Origin: Hofstenia miamia
Lineage: Eukaryota; Xenacoelomorpha; Acoela; Hofsteniidae
Length of the DNA stretch: 64,000 nucleotides
Assembly: GCA_900660155.1 (NCBI GenBank)
Contig: CABFPE010000009.1
Location: forward strand, 1,656,336-1,720,335
Reading direction: 5' to 3'
This document shows, piece by piece, positions 36,737-47,988 of the stretch. Under the pieces are notes generated by a model. That model did not search any database, had not been told where the DNA came from, and worked only from the letters and a program-made list of their open reading frames with translations. Position 1 is the stretch's first letter. Each line of letters opens with the position of its first letter. Made by a program: the position numbers and the translations under genes.

Positions 36737-37753
36737 GAATAAGTCCTACAGGAATAAGTCATACAGGAATAAGTTCTACAGGAATAATTCCTACATGATT
36801 AAATCCTACACTATTATTATTAATGATTTTAATTCTCTGAAATTTATTCATTTTTTATTTGTTTTGGATTTTTTGTAATAAGTTATTGTTTTTTGGTAAT
36901 TAAATTTTTCCATTGCCGCTCTAAGTTTCCTTTGCTGCAGTTTAGTAATTACACTAAATGTTTCAACTACTTAGGAATTATACATTAATGTGATGCACGT
37001 TCAAGGCGAAGTACTATACGAACAATGTAGTGGTTTCACGCCTATAACTGGTCATTGGTGCAATTCAAATGTGTTCGAAAAGCTGTTCAATTTATTTATG
37101 AAAATAAGGACTCGACAGGAGTTGAACCTGCATATTACCATCAGAGATGGTAGTGTTCCATACAACACGAATCCGCAAATATTTTAATGAACATTGATTT
37201 AGATATCATTTGAATAGTTAAATTCTACTTAAATACGCAATCAGAAAGGAAGAAACTATGCATAAATATTAAATAAAGCAGTTGCAATAAAAGGAAAAAT
37301 TCATAGATTTGCTATAAACCTACAATCGTCCGTACAAATGCACAGCTGTGCTTACCAATATACAAGACAAATCATATTTAAGGGAACATATTTCTACTAT
37401 GAAAACATTTAATAATTAATATTTGTTTAGAATAACAAAAAAGCAAATAAACAAAAAAAATTCAACAATTATTTATACATGTATTTAAAATTACCGTAAA
37501 TTGATCTTCGCAGATTAGCGCTCAACTTGCACCGCTTTCTTATATGGGTAACGTCTTAAATAAATCTCAATATTTTTATGTATAAAAAATTCTCGAATAT
37601 CTATAATTTTGATCCCAATCTGTGACCAATAATTTCGTATGACACTGCTGTCAATTCGTTTAAATTTTTTGCTTATTAATGAAGAACTTAATCTTGTAGG
37701 ATTTAATCATGTAGGACTTAATCGTGTAGGACTTATTCCTGTAGGACTTATTC
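36737..37753. mobile_element. 1.0-kb element with inverted ends made of 15-bp tandem repeats
   Basis: The left end is five 15-bp units (36737-36811), beginning GAATAAGTCCTACAG and drifting to GATTAAATCCTACAC. The right end is five units in inverse orientation (37679-37753), finishing CTGTAGGACTTATTC, the exact complement of the first left unit. The interior is AT-rich, contains a tRNA-like sequence (37108-37174) and no transposase. A foldback or MITE-like element, or a hairpin-forming satellite pair, would fit. I found no clear target-site duplication. Confidence 0.7.
37108..37174 (-). tRNA. tRNA-like sequence, 67 bases, probably not a working gene
   Basis: Read on the - strand the 67 bases give a cloverleaf: a 7-bp acceptor stem (GGATTCG with CGAGTCC, one G-T pair), a short D arm (GTT with AAC), a perfect 5-bp anticodon stem (TACCA with TGGTA) with a 7-base loop TCTCTGA, and a T arm GCAGG-TTCAACT-CCTGT. 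Oddities are a C at position 33 instead of the usual T, a small D arm, and hence a poor A box. The middle loop triplet would be TCT. The size resembles a mitochondrial tRNA, so an inserted mitochondrial piece or a tRNA-derived SINE is also possible. No oligo-T terminator follows. Confidence 0.35.
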
Positions 37754-38453
37754 TATGCCGTCATATATTTCATGTAGCCTAAAGGTTTAGTAACCCCGTG
37801 TATATTATTCAGACATAATGAAATTATTTTTATAATTATTCTGATTAAACAATAGTGCTATGCCATCTCCTGTATTAAGTTTGCTGAATTTTTTTACTTT
37901 CATTTCATTTAAATTATCTGAAAGGTGACCGCCCCACATATTTCTTGTCTGCTGACAGATTTACAGTTACAATACTACTAGTTGATTTCCGCCATTCTTC
38001 TATCTAGTAACAAATGGAATGATATAACAACTAGTTCTAGTCAATTCAGGAGGCACGTTTGCAGAAGTTTACATTGCTTGGGAAACTATTCTAATTTGCA
38101 AATATGTCACTACAAATCTTTCAATAGATTAAAAATACATTTAATGTATGGAGGGAAACCGGGATCTTTGCTAATGAAATGCCAAAAATATGTAACCACG
38201 ATGCCAAATTAACCACTGTAGATTGTTTAGCTACTACCTCAAAATTGTTACCTCTTCTACTGCACAAATTAACGTCTTACTTTTTGAATATGATTTGGAT
38301 ACATTCTGAAGACATACCCTCTAGCATAGTTACAAAACAGCCATGGGCAATCTGGCAATTAATCTTAATCAGCAACGAACAGACTTTATAAGACAATTCA
38401 AATGTATTTGTTTCCCGCATTTACAAAATACTTAAATGTAATGTTATTTAACA
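37754..38453. other. Nothing recognised
   Basis: Two open frames near 37982-38391 overlap but show no domain, composition or splice evidence. The left boundary of the Tc1-like remnant follows. Confidence 0.45.
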
Positions 38454-39630
38454 CAGTAAAGTGCTGGTTAAATTATTAGACGAATGACTGTTTTCATGAT
38501 TTTCATTTATAATAAATTATGAATATTTTTTATTCGCAACAAAAAATCAAATTTGCGGATATTCTAATGATTAGTAAGACCTTCCTTGTTTGAAATCACA
38601 TCTTTAAATCTTTCTGCCGTGGAGTTAACATACTTCTCACACATCACTGTGATGGTATGATCTTGATAACATTAAAATATAAGCTTTAAAAGGAGGTTCC
38701 TTTCATTCCTTGCTAGCCCCAGACATTCTCAATGGGACCACTCTAACACCAAAATTGAAGCTTTTGGAAAGCACTTCATAGACACCTAGGAGGTGTGGCA
38801 GTTTGCCGTGTACTATTGAAATAGACATACCATTCTAACACCTGTGATTTCACTTTCCATTGCTGAAATTACAGTATTGCATCAAATTCATTGACCCTTC
38901 CTTGATTTGCAGTCGTCATCGTCAATGTAATACCCCAGATCATCACCATGTCAGGGTGCTACACTTGAGTTGATTGGTGACAAATTGAATCAATGCACAT
39001 GCTTTGTGCCCTCATTTACTGTCCAAAACTGTTTTTTGTTGTTTAAGTCCCCTTAAAAAACAAATTTTTAATAGAAATTTTGCAAGCAGTACAATTTTAG
39101 GTTGCACATTAAAAAAAGAGATAAAGTTTTAAATACCAGTCTTTTGCCAATCATCCAGTGTAGTGCTGATATCTTCGTGAAATTTCAGGCCTCTACTGCT
39201 TCATCCTAGCGGGCAATTTTGGTTTCTTCAATTCAATCTTGCAGTAATAGCCTTCTTTTTGCTTGAACATTGTCTTTTGTTTTTTGAAAATGTTAATCCA
39301 TGAACATCCAGACTGCTACAAAGCTTGCTTAATGATGCGAAATTGTCTTTCTTAACTTCTATTATCATAACACTTGTAGTGCATTTAGAAATCTTGATTT
39401 TCAGGTCACACCTTTCAAAATCCTATCTGGCATATTTTCTTGAATATCCTAAATGCAGTTTTGATTTAAGTCATCAAAAAGTTGTTTCACCAACTCCTTG
39501 CTCTTTGTCAATCTGGACGTTATTCTTACTGGTGTTCGGAATTGAAAAACCGATTGCAGCTTGTTTTTATGTACTTAAATCTCTTAGTGCAGGTAAAAGG
39601 TGTAAAATGAAAGACTGATAATAAAATCTG
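38454..39630 (-). mobile_element. Tc1/mariner-like transposon remnant
   Basis: The - strand carries a decayed Tc1-type transposase. VMIWGI appears near 38950-38930 (the block holding the first catalytic Asp region), a FQQ-like and KHTA-like stretch near 38880-38800, LEWS...PIENVWG near 38750-38717, and CEKYVNSTAERFKDVISNK near 38650-38590 ending in a stop at 38564. Several frame changes and stops are present. CAGTAAAGTGCTGGTTAAATTATTAGACG at 38454-38482 looks like a Tc1-type end; its partner on the right was not found, so the right boundary is approximate. Confidence 0.65.
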
Positions 39631-40020
39631 GCCAAAATCGGACATATTCCGGCTGAAATCAGCATTTTTGACATGACCGGAACCGGACCTTATTTTTACT
39701 AGGAAGAACTGCTAACATCGAAATTAATATCAGATATTGCAAAACGCCCAAATTTAATGAAAATGTAAAAGTTAGTTTAAAAACACATTTATAATTGTTG
39801 AAATGGCCAATAAGTCAAAATATTTTCTTTTTTTTAATTTTTATATACATTGTTTGAGAATTGCTTCCATTGAGCCCAAATTTGGTGAGAAGCTATCACG
39901 CATACCTACTCAATGTGTGATTTTTTTGACATTAACCAGCCGAACTGCTCGCGGGCGCTAAGTATGGGGAAAATCGATGGTCGCGGGCGCTCAGTATAAA
40001 ACACATAGTACGTAGCGCTC

Positions 40021-40022
<2 letters not shown>

Positions 40023-40061
<39 letters not shown>
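40023..40061. repeat. TA microsatellite
   Basis: About 19 TA units between the Tc1-like remnant and the Penelope-like element. The 100 bases to its left contain a twice-occurring CGCGGGCGCT phrase. Confidence 0.95.
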
Positions 40062-40066
<5 letters not shown>

Positions 40067-40185
40067 TGTGTGCAAATATTTTATGTATACATGTTTCAAG
40101 TATCTCCACTCATCGTCAATACAAAATAATTAAAATAATATGGTGGCAAATACAAATTTTATAATGTTAAAATTGTAATTCGTAG

Positions 40186-42111
40186 ATCTTATACGATATT
40201 TAATCTTTGACTTAGTTGTTTACTTAAGAGATTATCCTTAGTTTCTTTTATGAATATAGCTTCTGCAATTTTTGTATGCTTGGTTTTCATTAATATAGTA
40301 GTTTTTCCTTTTAGATGCATGTTCATGACAATATATTTCAATTGTCTTTTCGTTTCCCCAATGTATGAACTTTCACATTCATCACATTTATAATTGTATA
40401 TGCATGGGGAAACTAAAGGAGTTGGAATAGAGTCTTTGTTTTTGAGAAAATCCGATGTTTTCCGAGTTTGAAATATTGGCATAATCTTGACACTCAATTC
40501 TTGGTTACATTGTTGGATCCTCTTTTTCAAAGTAGTTACTGAATTTGATGAAATATACGGTAGTTTCCAAGTTATTTTCTTTTCTAATTTATCTTTCCTT
40601 GGTTGTATTACGAAATATTCTATCAATTTCCGATTTAATCATTTTTGTGTATATCCATTTCTTAATAAGATATTGCTTCAAATACATTTATTAGATGTTC
40701 ATATAATGAGCATGAAAGAAATTTTCGATTTAAGATGGCTTTGATCGTATTTCTTTAATGAATCAACTCACAATGTGATGCAAAAGGAATATAAAGTCCA
40801 GTATCTGTGGGTTCTTTATGCCATTTCGTTACAAAATCGTTTTCAATTTTAATAATTTCTACATCTAGGAAACTTAGTCTTTCATTTTGTTCCTTTTCAA
40901 CTAAATTTCAAAGATAGATTAATTTCATTTAAGAAATTTAACAGATCATTGGCAATCTTCTCATTTTTCATCATACAAAAAATAGCGAGCAGCGAGCATA
41001 CATAAATAATTTAATGGCAAAAAATGCCATTGTTGTGCTTAATGGAGAACCAATTGCCACTCCATCAATTTGACAATATGTTAGTTCATTGAATATAAAC
41101 AACATTTGTGCAAGATAATCTCAATACTGTGCACAAAGTATTGATTGACATAGGCAATTTAGTAGGATCTATTAGTTTTGCAAAGTGATCAATTATTTCT
41201 TTTACCGGAATATTCGTAAATAATGATTTTACATCAAAACTAACAATGTAGTTTTTCGATATTGGTTGTGACTTATTTATTTTTTTAATTTTTTCTAAAA
41301 ATTCGGCTGTCTTTGAAATGTTAAACTCTGATAAAATAAACGGTTTTAATAATTTGTCAAGATAACATGCTAAATTAGAAGTTTTACTATTAACCATTCT
41401 AAGGATTGGTCGAAATGGTGGCGTTTCGCGATCTTTATGAATCTTGGCTAAACCATATAATTTTGCCGGTTGGGCGCCAATACGTCTAATGTTGTTACAA
41501 ATGCTTTGAGAAATGTGCTTTAGTTTACACATATTCAACAACTTTTTATTAAATTTTTCTTCATCGGTTAAAAATGGATTTTTCTTTGTTCTTGCATATA
41601 ATTTTAGTAATTTCAATTTCTGTTGATCTTTTACAATTCCGTTCATTTCACTAATACAGTAAGTTTTATCCACTATAACTATACCATTTGCTTTGACAAA
41701 TTTACAAATATAAATGGATTTATCGCTTGATAAAATTTTCAATGCATTCAATAGTGTTTTTACCTCTTCAGGGATAAAAATATGCGTATTGACATATTGA
41801 TTAAATATGCCTTTTATCCTTTTTCGCCATTTTTTATATTCAGTATCATTGAATTGATTTCTTTGGGATAACTGTTTGAAAAATGATTCTGTTTCAGTTT
41901 TAGCTTTCAATTTATTCATTTTTTGAGGCCAACTCATATTCAGACCATATTTTAAGGCATTCCCTTCATCTACTGATAGTGTTATATTTGATAAATTCAT
42001 CAAAGTATTTTCAACAGTTAAAGTGTCTAAATTGTTCTTTAATGATCGTAGTTTATTAAGCTTCTTAGTATGTCGGGATTTTATCATTTCAAGCTTGTTT
42101 TGAATAGGCAC
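40186..42111 (-). mobile_element. Penelope-like retroelement with GIY-YIG endonuclease
   Basis: A 341-codon - strand frame (42111-41086) has the Penelope reverse transcriptase order: IVIVDKTYC, AKLYGLAKIHKD, PPFRPILRMVNS and FDVKSLFTNIPV (motif A, catalytic Asp). Motifs B and C, expected at 41086-40630, are scrambled. A second frame (40626-40189) has LKKRIQQCN, the CxxC-bearing linker YNYKCDECESSYIGETKRQL and then the GIY-YIG type endonuclease region. Penelope-like elements use this enzyme to nick target DNA. The copy is decayed in the middle but both domains are long and open. TA/AAT repeats lie beyond its 5' side (42181-42257). Confidence 0.88.
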
Positions 42112-42180
42112 AGTTGCAAATGAAATGACTAAACTATTAGGAGACTTTATTATTAATGAAGTTTTTGAAATCTTCCTCGA

Positions 42181-42257
42181 GATTTATATATACATATATA
42201 TAATTATATATATATATGTACATGTACATGTATATATTATAATAATAATAATAATAA
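42181..42257. repeat. TA, ACATGT and AAT repeats
   Basis: An interrupted TA run, a GTACATGTACATGTA palindromic patch and (AAT)7 follow one another next to the Penelope-like element. Confidence 0.85.
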
Positions 42258-42559
42258 TGCTTATACTCAATCATTACAGATTATAAATAATGATATACTA
42301 CTTGAAAATCATAGAAATAAAGATTCTTCTAATAGTTTACCCGAAACTGTAATTAATAGTTTATTACATATCTACATTCCTTTTTTAAAGCCTAGTATGT
42401 GCACGACATTTGAATTTTGTATGTGAACAAACAGGATTATTAATACATTTTACTGTATCCGGAAAATATAGGAACGAAAATAGTTTTTTGGATTAACACA
42501 TTTTGTCCGCACTTTTTCATTAACTAGCAAAATTATGTTATCAGCACATATATAGCGAT

Positions 42560-43480
42560 TATTCATTTTATCATATATAATATCTTGGTAACTCTCAAAG
42601 TTTGTTCCCATTCATGAATTGCTTCATAGCAAATCACCAGGAAGAAAGCGACGTCAAATCCACAAACAGCAGTTAATGGTGAAATTCCTTGAATAATAGG
42701 TGTACTGTTAATATAATACACCACATCTCTCCAGCTATCAATCCAAGATTTACCTTGGATTAGCATTCTTTTAAAGTCCGATGTAGTCGTTCTATAATGC
42801 CATTACTTTCTGGATGATAAGACGGTGGTTTAGAGATTTGTACATTTCAAGATTTTCTCAAATGGTTCATAATTTTTGATGGTCTTCTTCTATATATCCA
42901 ATTTTTAATGAAAGCACTTACGGCAGTTACAGCACTAATATTAGTTGGTGTTTGGAATTAAACAATAGGGTTATGATGTGGGAATTGTAGTGAAGACTTG
43001 CTGTTTATGCTTTATATAATATATTTCTTCATTTACTAATTCAGCATCTATTCTATTATTTACAGTAAGCTCGGGAAAGTGGGCTGATAGTTTGTAACGG
43101 CACAAATTTTAGTACAAGCTGTTACATCTCGAGATAAGAAATCTGCAATTGCATTTTGACGAGGTACATAACTAATATCAATATCATAATCTTGAAGATT
43201 GATAGCCATCTTGCATGTTTTCCGTTTTGTTACTTATGTTGAGATATGAATCCAATAAGAGACTTATGATCTATTCTAACTAAATGACTGAACTGTTTGA
43301 AACGCATACTATTTGCAAAAACTCCATCTTGATCACGATGCATAATAAATCATGTGATTCTTCAAAAAACCATCTTGAAATTCTGTAATTAATCTGAGTT
43401 AGAGGTCATCTTATTAAACAATAGAATAATTGCACCATAGTTTTCAAACACCAATTCAGAATTGTTTTTCCTTCTGTATT
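42560..43480 (-). mobile_element. Ty3/Gypsy-type fragment (broken)
   Basis: On the - strand, an RNase H stretch (LVRIDHKSLIGFIS followed by an ARWLSIF-like block, near 43290-43190) is followed after about 400 bases by integrase core remains (IIERLHRTLKRML and YINSTPIIQGISPL, near 42810-42640). Order and spacing match the Gypsy pol arrangement. No LTRs were found and the copy is badly broken, more so than the element at 1-3850. It is a fossil, and the boundaries are approximate. Confidence 0.7.
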
Positions 43481-44374
43481 ATCCATAGAATGGCAGAACC
43501 TAAATGGGTTTTCAGCCTTGTATTGTACATTAATTGCATTACAATTTACAGAGATCCAATGAGATTGATGTTTATAAACTTTGATAAGTTGAACATTTAC
43601 GGAGGTACTAATACAGTAAACTACATGCTTACTAAAATGCTGATTGTAGATCGGGTATCAATCAGAACCATAGAATTAAATTTATCGATACATAGCGGAC
43701 AAAAGCAAAACAGCAAAGTTGCAAACCATTGTGGTGCCACAGGGCTGCTTACACGTTTTTCAAACACGCATCTTTAAGGTGTCCATGTCTGGCACTTTTC
43801 ACATTTAATACGTGGTTTTCTACAATTAGCAAAAAAATATGTCCAATAGTATTGGTAGGGTTTGCTAGCATTGCAATAAAACTATATAGTTCCAATGAGC
43901 AACATTTCGGATTATTTAATGAAAACTGGGTCGCTGCAGCTTTTATTGAACAATTTACCAACTGTTAAATTAATTGAGACTTTATTACATGATCGCCTTG
44001 AATATGCTAATATCGAAATTGTTTGGTAAGCCAATAAACCATCAGAAGATGAATGATTTTTTGCAGATTGAATTTCCTGCATAACTTTAGGTGGCCGCAT
44101 CAACATTAAGAACTGAGTCTCTAATTCTTCCATTAAAGATGGTTTACTCATCCTTCCATCTTTTCCTCAATGTATAATTAATTGAAGCATATCGTCAGGT
44201 AAAGATTCCAATATCACGCTTTAAATAGTCATCAATTGTTAATTGTAATTAGTAAAAAACAGTTTTTGTAAGACAAAAATACTTAAATTTCACGATATTA
44301 ATTAACTAATATATATGTTTGTGGGAAACTGAACGGTTGGAAATTTTGAACGTCTATCATCAATAAAAAAGTTT
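43481..44374. other. Unassigned, possibly element-derived
   Basis: Overlapping short frames on both strands (for example 43430-43777 + and 43912-44151 -) show no recognisable domain. The block lies between two retroelements and may be further decayed element sequence. Confidence 0.4.
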
Positions 44375-47160
44375 ATGAAGATCAATACAATGAAAGAAAG
44401 AAAATCGAAGAGAAAGAAATCAATTCCAACATCTGAAACAGCAGCAACATCTACTGGTTTGGTTCAACAACTAAGCGACCTTCATTTATCTCCGAAAATA
44501 ATCACTATACAATCAACAAAAGTCAAATCCAAACCAACTTGCTCATCAAGCAATCAAAGTTCCAACCCTAAATGTAGCGTGGGCATGCAAGTTGTATCCA
44601 TCACTACTTGTGATATGATCCACAAAAAGAGGGTCTAAAGTGTTCTGGTTCTTTGCGCGAAAGCAGTGCACTTATCATTTGAGAAAGTTAAGAGAAATCC
44701 CTTGAATGTTGACTCATGGATCGAAATTTTCATCATAGCTAACTTCATTCTGCGGGCTCCTTCTCGAGGTGGCTCCAAACATGTTCGATATAAAGAATCA
44801 AAGGTTATTGAACGTCTTAAGAGATGACCAAATGGTGACGTCTCTAGGCTATGGTATGAAGCTATTATATCAGTTCCTTCTTTTCGTCCCTCCAATAGCT
44901 CTCAATTGCTGATTATCAAACGTGCTCGACAGCTTGCGCATGAAGGTAGCTTCAAAAAAGCAATAACTGTTTTGAGTTCAGCAGGTATATCTTTTGATGA
45001 AAGCATTCGCATTATTCTGGAAGAAAAACACCCATCTGGCGCTCCAATTTCTCATCCTTATACAATTGATGTCCCACCACTCTTAGTGTCAAAGATTGTT
45101 CTTCTGAAGTGCCTTCGGAGTTTTCCTAAAGATTCTGCTGCTGATGTTTTTAAACTATACGCATCTCATCTTTTGAATGCTTTTTAATGTCCTTCACCTG
45201 AATTCGGAGATAATGCCATTCAATCAGTCCTAAATGTCATAAACCTACTGATTCGAGGTGATGCTCCTCAGGAAGTGGCGCCTTACTTGTGTGGTGCTAG
45301 CTGTTTGCTCTTAAAAAGAAGACAGATGGTTTTAGACCTATTGTAGTTGGTGAAGTTCACCGCAGACTCGTTGCAAAATGTCTATGTCATCTGTCCAGTT
45401 CTAAGGCAGCTTCTCTACTGACACCTCTTCAAGTGGGGGTTGGCGTTCCTGGTGGATGTGAGGCTGTTGCTCACGCTCTTAATAGTCTCATTTCAAGTCT
45501 CCCTTCCAATACACGGACCTTGCTTTCCTTCAGGTTGACATCAAGAACGCTTTCAATAGCGTAGATCGCTCAGCTATTCTGGATCAGGTCAAAATAAATT
45601 TTCCGGAACTTCTACCATGGGTGCGTTTTTGTTACATCCAGTCATCACCGTTGAAATTTAGTAGTTATATAATTTCTTCAACATGTGGTGTTCAACAAGG
45701 AGATCCTTTAGCTCCACTGTTATTCGCCAAGCTTTGCATGAGAGATTTCCTTTCTTAACTTGCAACGTGTGGTATCTTGATGATGACACCCTTTTGGCAC
45801 CCGTTCAACTTTTAGTTGATGTTTTTAGTTACCTTAATGAATCTATGGCTCTAATTGGATTAGAAATAAACACTGGCAAATGTGAAATTTGGTCTCCGAA
45901 CATTTCAATTGACTTCAGTCTTCTTCCAAGAGATATCAAAGTTGAGGCAACTGGTTTGGTCAACTTAGGCTCTCCAATAAGCACTAATTCTAATTTTATC
46001 AATGATGTTTTCTCTAAAAAGTTGAAAAATCAAATGCACTCATGGTAGAAATTCTCAAGCTTGAGGATCCACAATTAGAAATGCATTTAATTCGGAGTTG
46101 TGCGGCTCTTCCAAAAATTTCCTTCAGTTTGAGGACTTGCAATCCTAACCATATTGCATCTGCAATTTCTGATATTGAAAAAACTGTTCATGCTGCTCTG
46201 GAACATGTTATAGGTTCAGCCATTTCCAGTGGACAACGCATGCAAACAGCTTTGCCAGTTAAACAAGGTGACTTCTGTTATAGCACCAGTTGCTTTCACT
46301 GGTTCAATAGTTGACTCCAATTCCCTTGCTCAACAGATTATTCCTCATATCGATTTACTATCTTACCAATCCTCTGAATTTCATGATATCTTTTCTTCAG
46401 CTTGCGGAACAAATTCCATATCTCCACCTGTTCACATGGTTCCTAAAACTCAGATCCTTACAGCCGAGTTGAATACCAATATTTTTAACAACATTCTCAG
46501 CAATTCTTCCAGCGATCGTGATAGAGTGAGGCTTCAATCATGTTCTCTTCCTCACAGTGGTGATTGGCTTTCTGCGATACCTCTGAAGGCTCTTGGTCTT
46601 ACATTAGCGCCTTCAGAGTTCCGAGCAATTCTCTGCTATCGTTTAGATATCCCACTCCTCAGCGAAGAGCAGCCATGTCAAAAATGCAACAAGAGTCATG
46701 CCATGTGTTGCTCTGGGGATGGTGAATACATATATCTCCACGATCGTGTCCGTGATGTCATATTTATTCTTGCTTCTAAAGCTGATCTAGCCCCTATTCT
46801 TGAGAAGAGAAATCTCACTTTGTCTCGCTCTCGTCTCGCCCTGGAGATATTTTCCTCCCTTGTTGGTCTGCCGGTCATTCTGCAGATCTTGATGTTACCA
46901 TCACCAGTTCCTTGCAATCATCAACCTTGTCTCATGCTGGAATTGCTGCTGGTCACGCTCTTGAAGTTGCAGATGATCGTAAAACAGCCAAGCATACTCC
47001 ATCTTGTCTTGCTTCTGGAATTTAGTTTATTACTTTGTCTGCTGAATCTCTTGGTGGTTGGTCTCCTCTTGCCATTAAACATCTTCAAAGAATTGGTTCT
47101 ATGGCAGCATCTCGGTCTGCTAACATTGAACATAAGTTTGTAATCAGACAATTTTTTGAG
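44375..47160 (+). mobile_element. Decayed LINE-like element, clade unassigned
   Basis: A + strand reverse transcriptase is spread over all three frames. LQVDIKNAFNSVDRSAI lies near 45527-45580 (motif A), CGVQQGDPLAPLLF near 45683-45730 (motif B), WYLDDDTLLAP near 45770-45800 (motif C, Asp pair kept), then LGSPIS and LRTCNP near 45970-46145. The C-terminal part (46229-46760) ends with a Cys/His cluster, CQKCNKSHAMCCSGDGEYI then LHDRVRD, which resembles a zinc-binding end seen in a widespread invertebrate family. Upstream, 44375-44638 encodes a Lys/Ser-rich leader. At least six frame changes and stops. No 3' tail repeat was recognised. Confidence 0.65.
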
Positions 47161-47988
47161 CAACTGTCAATTATTCTTCAGAGGGGTAATGCCATCCTCA
47201 TAACGTGACGTTATTTCAATTCTTAAGCCAACTCTTTCAGCAAACCATCAATCATGAAGATGCCAATTTCATCTAATATTTTATCATTATTTTTTGTTAT
47301 TACTATTATTTGTGTTTTTTTGTTTATTGATTCTTTTTCTTTTGAAATTATTAAATTTTTGCACAGTTGATTTTAGACGATTTCCTTTGTAAACTAATCT
47401 TTTTATATATTTGTAATTAGTCAATTGAAGTATAAATTTTATTATCACAATAAGTAAGTTTATTACAGCGTTTCCCGAAATCATTGCGTTAATTATCCCT
47501 AAAGTTTCTATTAGGATAAGCATTTTTCTAAATATAACGTATGTAAAAGGAATTTGGCTATTATATTATTTTAATTTTGTATTTACTCTAGTGGCTGGCT
47601 AGATATTTTCAAATCCGAAAATATATTATTAATCTTATACAGAAATGTTCTTAATAAATTGTGTTAAAGCTGTTTTGTACAATCCGTTTCAAAATTGTGC
47701 GAAATTACAATGATCCAAATTTATTTATTTATAATAAATTGCAGGCTATGCTGCTTATTTGTTTTGGGTTTTGTTAAATATTTTTAATTTGTTTCAATAC
47801 ATTGACTTTGTTCTTGGTCGTATACATGCAGAATTCTTTCTTATAACATATATTAATTATAAAGGCCTTCTAATATATTTGAGGGAGATGTTTTTTTAAA
47901 TAATGAATAGTTTGGATCTACTTTTTGTATTTCTCTTCTTGAATGCCGCATGTCATCCTTTGTTATATAATGATGAAAATGTTTCAGA
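47161..47988. other. Spacer upstream of HPS4
   Basis: AT-rich and without a gene. A GTTTCAG acceptor-like sequence ends at 47987, one base before the HPS4 ATG, so an upstream non-coding exon or a spliced leader could be joined here. Confidence 0.5.

Noticed and set aside
37982-38391. Two overlapping + strand frames next to the Tc1-like remnant
   Set aside because: No domain, no splice context, ordinary AT-rich composition.
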